Shown here: positions 59,700 through 64,000 of the stretch, piece after piece
How positions within the stretch are numbered: position 1 is the stretch's first letter
Layout: each line of letters opens with the position of its first letter
Origin: Bacteroides sp.
GTDB lineage: Bacteria; Bacteroidota; Bacteroidia; Bacteroidales; Bacteroidaceae
DNA length: 64,000 nucleotides
NCBI GenBank assembly: GCA_021201335.1
Contig: JAJQFD010000023.1
Location: 85,100 to 149,099 of the forward strand
Direction: 5' to 3'
Program-made: the position numbers and the translations under genes
The notes under the pieces: model-generated
The model's database searches: none
What the model saw: only the letters and a program-made list of their open reading frames with translations
What the model was told of the DNA's origin: nothing

Positions 59700-60529
59700 A
59701 CCCATCAGAAGGAGATTCCTATCCGGAAGAAGAAAAATACAGTCAGCGTACACTGGATATCGACTGGAATGAAGAGATAGCGACCGAAACAATTCCTTCT
59801 TCAATTATTTTGCTGGGAGGATTTCAGGTAATAAATAAAGAAGGAAAAGATATTACCAGGCAGTTTTCGCCTACTATCAAATCATTGTTTCTCCTTATCC
59901 TGCTTGCCACTTTTAAAACGGGGAAGGGAATAACATCAGCTGGGCTGAGAGACATTCTCTGGTCAGATAAGGATGACAATAGTGCCCGAAATAACCGGAA
60001 TGTAAATCTTAGCAAACTACGCCCTTTATTGCAAAAAGTAGGAGAAATCGAAGTTACCGATGATAACCGGTATTGGTCAGTATCGCTGGGGAAAGGTGTT
60101 TACTGTGATTATCAGGCCGTGATTGCCATTTCTTCAAAAATTAATGCCGAACAACCATTTAACAAAGCATTATTCCTCGAATTTATTCGGATTGTATCTC
60201 CCGGATTGCTCTTGCCTAACACACACGCGGAATGGCTCGACAGTTATAAATCAGAATATTCAAGCTCTCTCATTGAATTCTTACTGAAAATTTCAATCAG
60301 GCCCGAAGTCGAAAAAGATTATGAATTACTGACCCAGATCGGAGATGTGATTCTGCTCCATGATACGATCGATGAAGACGGCCTTCGATTAAAATGCTAT
60401 GGTCTTTACAAATCGAACAAAAAAGGGAAGGCACTTCAATGCTATAATAAATTCTGCGAAGATTATAAAACCCTTCTAAATGAGGAATATAAAGAAGAAT
60501 TTAATAGTCTGGTGAAAAAAGGCTCATAG
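59648..60529 (+). CDS. SARP-like DNA-binding/BTAD part, -1 frame
   Basis: Frame overlapping the preceding one by 52 bases. The only Met, at 59648, lies inside the upstream membrane helix and reads an unnatural MCNNLHGTKKKK, so a separate start is unlikely. The chain has an OmpR-like winged helix at about residues 60-155 (LFLLILLATFKTGKGITS, LRDILWSDKDDNSARNNRNV) and a BTAD-like helical repeat domain to the end (QCYNKFCEDYKTLL), as in SARP activators. LamG/Kelch/SARP fusions would make a one-protein transmembrane regulator. Both halves look well preserved, so the break at A9 may be slippage, a recent mutation or an error. Confidence 0.7.
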   Translation: MCNNLHGTKKKKRKSDLNPSEGDSYPEEEKYSQRTLDIDWNEEIATETIPSSIILLGGFQVINKEGKDITRQFSPTIKSLFLLILLATFKTGKGITSAGLRDILWSDKDDNSARNNRNVNLSKLRPLLQKVGEIEVTDDNRYWSVSLGKGVYCDYQAVIAISSKINAEQPFNKALFLEFIRIVSPGLLLPNTHAEWLDSYKSEYSSSLIEFLLKISIRPEVEKDYELLTQIGDVILLHDTIDEDGLRLKCYGLYKSNKKGKALQCYNKFCEDYKTLLNEEYKEEFNSLVKKGS

Positions 60530-60646
60530 CTGGCATATTTTAATTACCTGACGAAATTACCCCTTTCTTTCATACAGATAATCCACCCATCGAATAAAAT
60601 TATCCCCTTATTTTAACGAAGGTTTTTTCGTTACTATTGAAAATAT

Positions 60647-60654
60647 TATCTTTG
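60647..60654 (+). promoter_or_regulatory. -7 box upstream of the 22-bp array and HU-like gene
   Basis: TATCTTTG matches TAnnTTTG; T-rich sequence about 22 bases upstream could act as -33. It is 212 bases before the HU-like start. Confidence 0.4.
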
Positions 60655-60684
60655 TTACAGGTTTTTTCGTTAGAATGCATTGTG

Positions 60685-60772
60685 ACGAAAAAACTAATGC
60701 ACCCTAACGAAAGAGACAATGCACTATAACGAAAGAGATAATGCATCCTAACGAAAAAATCGATACAGGAAG
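60685..60772. repeat. Four 22-bp tandem units, ACGAAA-type
   Basis: ACGAAA begins at 60685, 60707, 60729 and 60751, exactly 22 apart; the unit is close to TAACGAAAGAGATAATGCAC. Two inverted copies (GGTTTTTTCGTTAGAATGCA at 60659-60678 and a partial one at 60621) stand just left of it. No spacers, so this is not a CRISPR array. Confidence 0.85.
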
Positions 60773-60865
60773 TTATTAATTTTACGAAATGATAAAATAA
60801 AAACATATAGTAACGGAAGAAATTTTATTCGATAAACATATCACTCCTATTAATAAGAAGCATCT

Positions 60866-61468
60866 ATGCCTATAAAATACGATTTATTTCAAGTTAACGA
60901 ACTGAGCAAGACAGAAGGCAAATACCGTGCAAGAGCCGTATCAAGTGGAAAAGTTACTACCGAGAAATTAACCGAGTGGATACGACAAACAAGCGGAATA
61001 AGCAGAGCGGAAGCCAAAGGGTTTATTGAGGTTTTAACCGATTCTATGCTCGATTTCCTGGCTGACGGATATGAAGTACAACTGGGAGGTCTGGGTTATT
61101 TTTCGGTATCAGTGACCAGCAGATTATTGGATGATCCGCAAGAGATACGAGCAGAATCCATACGCTTTAACCGGTTAAATTTCAGAGCAGGGAAAAAAGC
61201 AAGGGAAAGATTGGAAAACGAACGTACTGTACGAGTAAAGCAACCCCGATACAAAAAGAAATTACCTGAAACAACGCGTCAGGAACGAGCCGAAATTCTT
61301 CGGAATTATTTGTCGAACGCCCCGTTTATCACCCGGGCAGATTACTCTAAAATAACGGCAATGAACCAGAAACATACGGCCATAGAAGATCTGAACCATT
61401 TTATTGAAGAAGGGTGGATTCAGAAATACGGTGTAGGGAGAACAATAGTGTATATTTGGAAGAAATAA
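60866..61468 (+). CDS. HU-like DNA-binding protein with winged-helix tail
   Basis: 200 residues. Residues about 1-125 form an HU/IHF-type domain of the longer Bacteroidetes HU-HIG kind (AKGFIEVLTDSMLDFLADGY, VQLGGLGYFSVSV, FRAGKKARERLEN). The last about 65 residues (RAEILRNYLSNAPFITRADY to YGVGRTIVYIWKK) look like a winged helix-turn-helix. HU-HIG proteins bind or bend DNA and often lie near surface glycan or mobile loci; a role here is not shown. A long leader with 22-bp repeats precedes it, which could be its own binding sites (inference). Confidence 0.82.
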   Translation: MPIKYDLFQVNELSKTEGKYRARAVSSGKVTTEKLTEWIRQTSGISRAEAKGFIEVLTDSMLDFLADGYEVQLGGLGYFSVSVTSRLLDDPQEIRAESIRFNRLNFRAGKKARERLENERTVRVKQPRYKKKLPETTRQERAEILRNYLSNAPFITRADYSKITAMNQKHTAIEDLNHFIEEGWIQKYGVGRTIVYIWKK

Positions 61469-61536
61469 TCTTAAAATGCCAGCCCACTAACTCACAACGA
61501 GAAAGGCGGCTGGTATTTATTATTTAAAGAGTGCAA

Positions 61537-63351
61537 TTAAAATGAGGATTTACTCGTTGCATATATTCGCTTCCCCTTCGTTATTCCATTCTCATTAAAA
61601 GAATCTATCGAAAAATAGTAGTTTGAATCCCGGTTAAAGAATCGCCCTTCGAATTCATTCTTTGTATAAATCATGGTCGCGTTTTTCAGTTGGTCTTCTT
61701 TTATTCCCCAACGGATTATATAACCTGTAGCATCTTTTACGGGACTCCACCCCAGCTTAATAATCCGAGTATCGCTTTTATCCCTGTTGACAGTTAAATT
61801 CGATACACCTGGTGGTTTTTTGCCTTTCCCGTTACCAAATATCCGAAAGTCATATAAGGAGAAATTACCCTCCATATCCCGTGTATTTTTTATACGAATA
61901 TATCGTGCGTTTGATGAATTGTTCAGCACAATGAGTTCGTGCACAAGGTCTTCCGTATTGGAAGTCCGGTCAATAATCATATTCCACTGAGTACCATCTG
62001 TAGAGGCTTCTACATAATATTGATAATATGGTCGTGGACCATTGCCCTTATTCGTGAAGTTATGATCGGCGAAATTTACTTGTATCGCATTTATTTCCAT
62101 TAACTTACCCAGGTCTACCTGCCACCATTCGCCAGCCTTGCCTGTACGAGCCGCCCACCAGGTTTCTACCGCCTCATCATTGGCTTTCTCTGCTTCATAA
62201 CCCGAAAGTGCAGACGAGGCAGTGACTTTCTTTCCATAAGAAAGTATATTCCATCCCATGGAGAAATCATTCTTCTCGAAATCCATTTTCTTATCGGGAA
62301 TATAGAAAGGGAAATCTGTCAATACCGTATGCGAATGTAATTCATCGTCTTTAGAGAAATAAGTTGGAAAAAGTCCGATTCTCCTCTCAAACATATGACG
62401 TTCCGAAATTTTCATGGTAGCTACATGCCATAAATTGCCATATTTATCCCGGAAAGTATGGCCGTGACCGGCTCCTCCGATAAACCCACCGGGTTTAAAA
62501 GAAAACGGATTACTTTCTACATACGTATAAGGTCCCAGCGGGTAATCAGAAACATACATCCCATCGCCATACACCCGAACTTCAGTGCCAGGCGCAGCAT
62601 ATTGCAGGTAGTATTTTCCCTTGTACTTTACCATCGCCGGGCCTTCATTGTATCCGGCTTTCCCCAACTCATTATTGGCTCCTTTTACCTCCCAGCCATA
62701 TTCTTCAGGATGATGAGTAATTAATATTTTAGCCTCGCCTATCAAGTTAAACTTATCTTTCGGATCAATTTCAACTCCAACAATCGGCTCCTTGTCCGAA
62801 CAACCCCAGTACATATATACACGTCCATCATCATCTTGAAAGAAAGAAGGATCAGTTGATCCGGCCATCTGGAATTTAAACTTTGAACCGATATCTTCCC
62901 AATTATCTACATCCGGATTTGTATTCTTGAATATTTTAGGATCACTCGAACTCATGAAATACATGGCATCATCCATTACCATAATAGTAGGGGCATAGTG
63001 CTCTATTGTAGTTATGGTTTTGCAAGGGATGTATGTCCATTCAGCCAGGTCGGGCGAGCTCCAATATCCACCAGACTTGGATGCAAACAAATAATATTTG
63101 CCTTTAAAATATTCGAGCACCGGATCGGCAGCTTCTCTGCGGCTTGGTTCGTTCAGTTGAAAACGATAGTTTAAATTTAAAGGATTGGCTATGATTTTTT
63201 TCTTTCCCTTGTATTCATTATCAGAGGGCGTTTTTCTGTTTTTTTCGGTTTTATCTTTTGAGTTCCCAGAAATCCTTTCGGCTGAATTTAGAGAAGGAAG
63301 AGCACACAGAATAGAAAGAGAAATAAAAAGAAGTGTTTTCTTTAAATTCAT
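61537..63351 (-). CDS. GH43-like secreted glycosidase with discoidin and FN3 domains
   Basis: 604 residues with a signal peptide (MNLKKTLLFISLSILCALPS). Residues about 60-350 are a five-bladed propeller of GH43/GH-F clan type: Asp in EAADPVLEYFKGKYYLFAS, Asp in AGSTDPSFFQDDDGRVYMYW and Glu in GYNEGPAMVKYKGKYYL are the expected catalytic acids. A discoidin (F5/8C, CBM32-like) domain at about 370-510 (SGYEAEKANDEAVETWWAAR, WWQVDLGKLMEINAIQVNF) and a fibronectin-III domain at about 520-604 follow. It would hydrolyse arabinosyl, xylosyl or galactosyl linkages; subfamily not assigned. It stands alone next to the repeat region, with no SusC/D pair beside it. Confidence 0.8.
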   Translation of the reverse strand: MNLKKTLLFISLSILCALPSLNSAERISGNSKDKTEKNRKTPSDNEYKGKKKIIANPLNLNYRFQLNEPSRREAADPVLEYFKGKYYLFASKSGGYWSSPDLAEWTYIPCKTITTIEHYAPTIMVMDDAMYFMSSSDPKIFKNTNPDVDNWEDIGSKFKFQMAGSTDPSFFQDDDGRVYMYWGCSDKEPIVGVEIDPKDKFNLIGEAKILITHHPEEYGWEVKGANNELGKAGYNEGPAMVKYKGKYYLQYAAPGTEVRVYGDGMYVSDYPLGPYTYVESNPFSFKPGGFIGGAGHGHTFRDKYGNLWHVATMKISERHMFERRIGLFPTYFSKDDELHSHTVLTDFPFYIPDKKMDFEKNDFSMGWNILSYGKKVTASSALSGYEAEKANDEAVETWWAARTGKAGEWWQVDLGKLMEINAIQVNFADHNFTNKGNGPRPYYQYYVEASTDGTQWNMIIDRTSNTEDLVHELIVLNNSSNARYIRIKNTRDMEGNFSLYDFRIFGNGKGKKPPGVSNLTVNRDKSDTRIIKLGWSPVKDATGYIIRWGIKEDQLKNATMIYTKNEFEGRFFNRDSNYYFSIDSFNENGITKGKRIYATSKSSF

Positions 63352-63549
63352 GATTAAATATTTTAGAATAAGTAATAGGATTGTTTTTCTTGGCTTATAG
63401 CTAAAGAATTAAATAGGAGTAATTATAGAATTATGTATGAAGAAGGCTCTAAGCACGACATACATTTATTTATAGGTCGTTCCTATGGAACTTCTTATCG
63501 TTAGGTTATACAACCCCAGGGTTGCGCTCACTTTGCTCGCTTATCCAGT
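63352..63549. other. Intergenic region left of the right-end repeats
   Basis: 198 bases upstream of the GH43-like gene. The first half is AT-rich and should hold that gene's promoter, although no TAnnTTTG box is visible. From 63500 it reads TATACAACCCCAGGGTTGCG then CTCACTTTGCTCGC, a pattern I associate with interspersed Bacteroidales intergenic repeats. Confidence 0.35.
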
Positions 63550-64000
63550 CATGTTCGGAAGATTTTAAGACGTTAAAATCTGTAAGAAATCCCGCAGGGA
63601 TTGCAGGTCCATAACCGTGGGATGGATATCCCACGGGATAAGATGGCGAGCTAACCTGTGAGCCCCAAAGTGGGTCAATAACATATATTCACCCCCTTTG
63701 GGGCTGCTCTCCTCAAGTATAGCTGTTGATTTCCACGGGATATCATCCAACCGTGGTCGGAAGATAACATTTCTTAGCCATCAAGCCAAAATCTATGGCC
63801 TGCTAAAGAAATCCCGGAGGGATTTGATGTGCATAACCACGGGATGTAATCCCGTGGAATAGACGTCCCAACTCTACCCACACAGCCCTGAAAGGGGTGA
63901 AACCTATATTATTGACCCACTTTGTGGCTCCCGGGATAGTTATTCCTATCCCGTGGGATATGCATCCCACGGTTATGCACCTGTGATCCCTACGGGATTC
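63550..64000. repeat. Inverted pair of interspersed intergenic repeats, cut by window edge
   Basis: 63550-63756 resembles 17150-17350 in the same direction (TTCGGAAGATTTTAAGACGT; dyad CCGTGGGAT/ATCCCACGG at 63615-63636). 63757-64000 resembles 17172-17429 in the opposite direction (CATCAAGCCAAAATCTATGG; dyads at 63837-63857 and 63951-63972). The two halves are therefore inverted relatives of each other and of the middle of the 17-kb element. No gene is inside; the right end continues beyond the window. Confidence 0.8.

Larger units (their letters stand above)
60530..60865. promoter_or_regulatory. Leader region of the HU-like gene
   Basis: 336 bases holding the box TATCTTTG (60647), an array of 22-bp repeats (60685-60772) with inverted copies on its left (GGTTTTTTCGTTA near 60621 and 60659), and no gene. 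If transcription starts near 60661, the array is part of a roughly 200-nt leader. Confidence 0.5.

Noticed and set aside
60685..60772. CRISPR array
   Set aside because: The units are directly adjacent at 22 bases with no unique spacers, and no cas genes are present.

Overview
The window reads as a chromosomal segment of a gut-type Bacteroidales bacterium (Bacteroides or Parabacteroides relative; the genus is an inference). The evidence is paired SusC/SusD systems, hybrid two-component regulators with reg_prop propellers, BACON domains, GH92 enzymes, lipoproteins with Cys lipoboxes, and TAnnTTTG-type -7 promoter boxes.

Layout. 1-10731 (minus strand) is one polysaccharide utilisation locus (PUL): SusC, SusD, GH92, a BSP-family metallopeptidase lipoprotein and a second GH92 cut by the window edge, probably aimed at alpha-mannosidic host or fungal glycans. 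11075-15016 is a large hybrid regulator whose kinase and receiver look degenerate. 15399-41315 has the gene content of a xyloglucan locus: GH43, GH5_4 with two BACON domains, surface glycan-binding lipoprotein, SusD, SusC, hybrid two-component sensor, GH31 with PA14 insert, GH2 and two GH3. 41521-48688 holds a secreted protein of unknown function, two hypothetical lipoproteins, bipA/typA, rpsO and an XRE regulator. 49313-57583 is a seven-gene lipid or polyene-like biosynthesis and export operon: acyltransferase, ketoacyl synthase, ACP, MMPL exporter, CrtI/RetSat-type oxidoreductase, LolA-like protein and FabG. 57918-60529 encodes a LamG/Kelch/membrane/SARP-like regulator split over two frames, followed by an HU-like protein and a GH43-type secreted enzyme with a discoidin domain.

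Two features stand out. First, seven reading frames are interrupted, and each can be restored by a minimal local change (a base substitution, or an indel of one or two bases). In the xyloglucan locus the interrupted genes are the endo-glucanase, the SusC transporter and the sensor; in the GH92 locus they are SusC and one GH92; the XRE regulator and the LamG/SARP regulator are also split. Four lie at homopolymers (G5, G8, A8, A9), two are in-frame nonsense codons (CAA to TAA and TGG to TGA) and one is a frameshift away from a long homopolymer. Sequencing error, real decay, phase variation and ribosomal or transcriptional slippage cannot be told apart here.

Second, the intergenic DNA is rich in structured repeats: a 511-bp element with 43-bp terminal inverted repeats (17047-17557), related inverted copies at the right end (63550-64000), and three separate tandem arrays that all have an exact 22-bp period (17643, 17759 and 60685).
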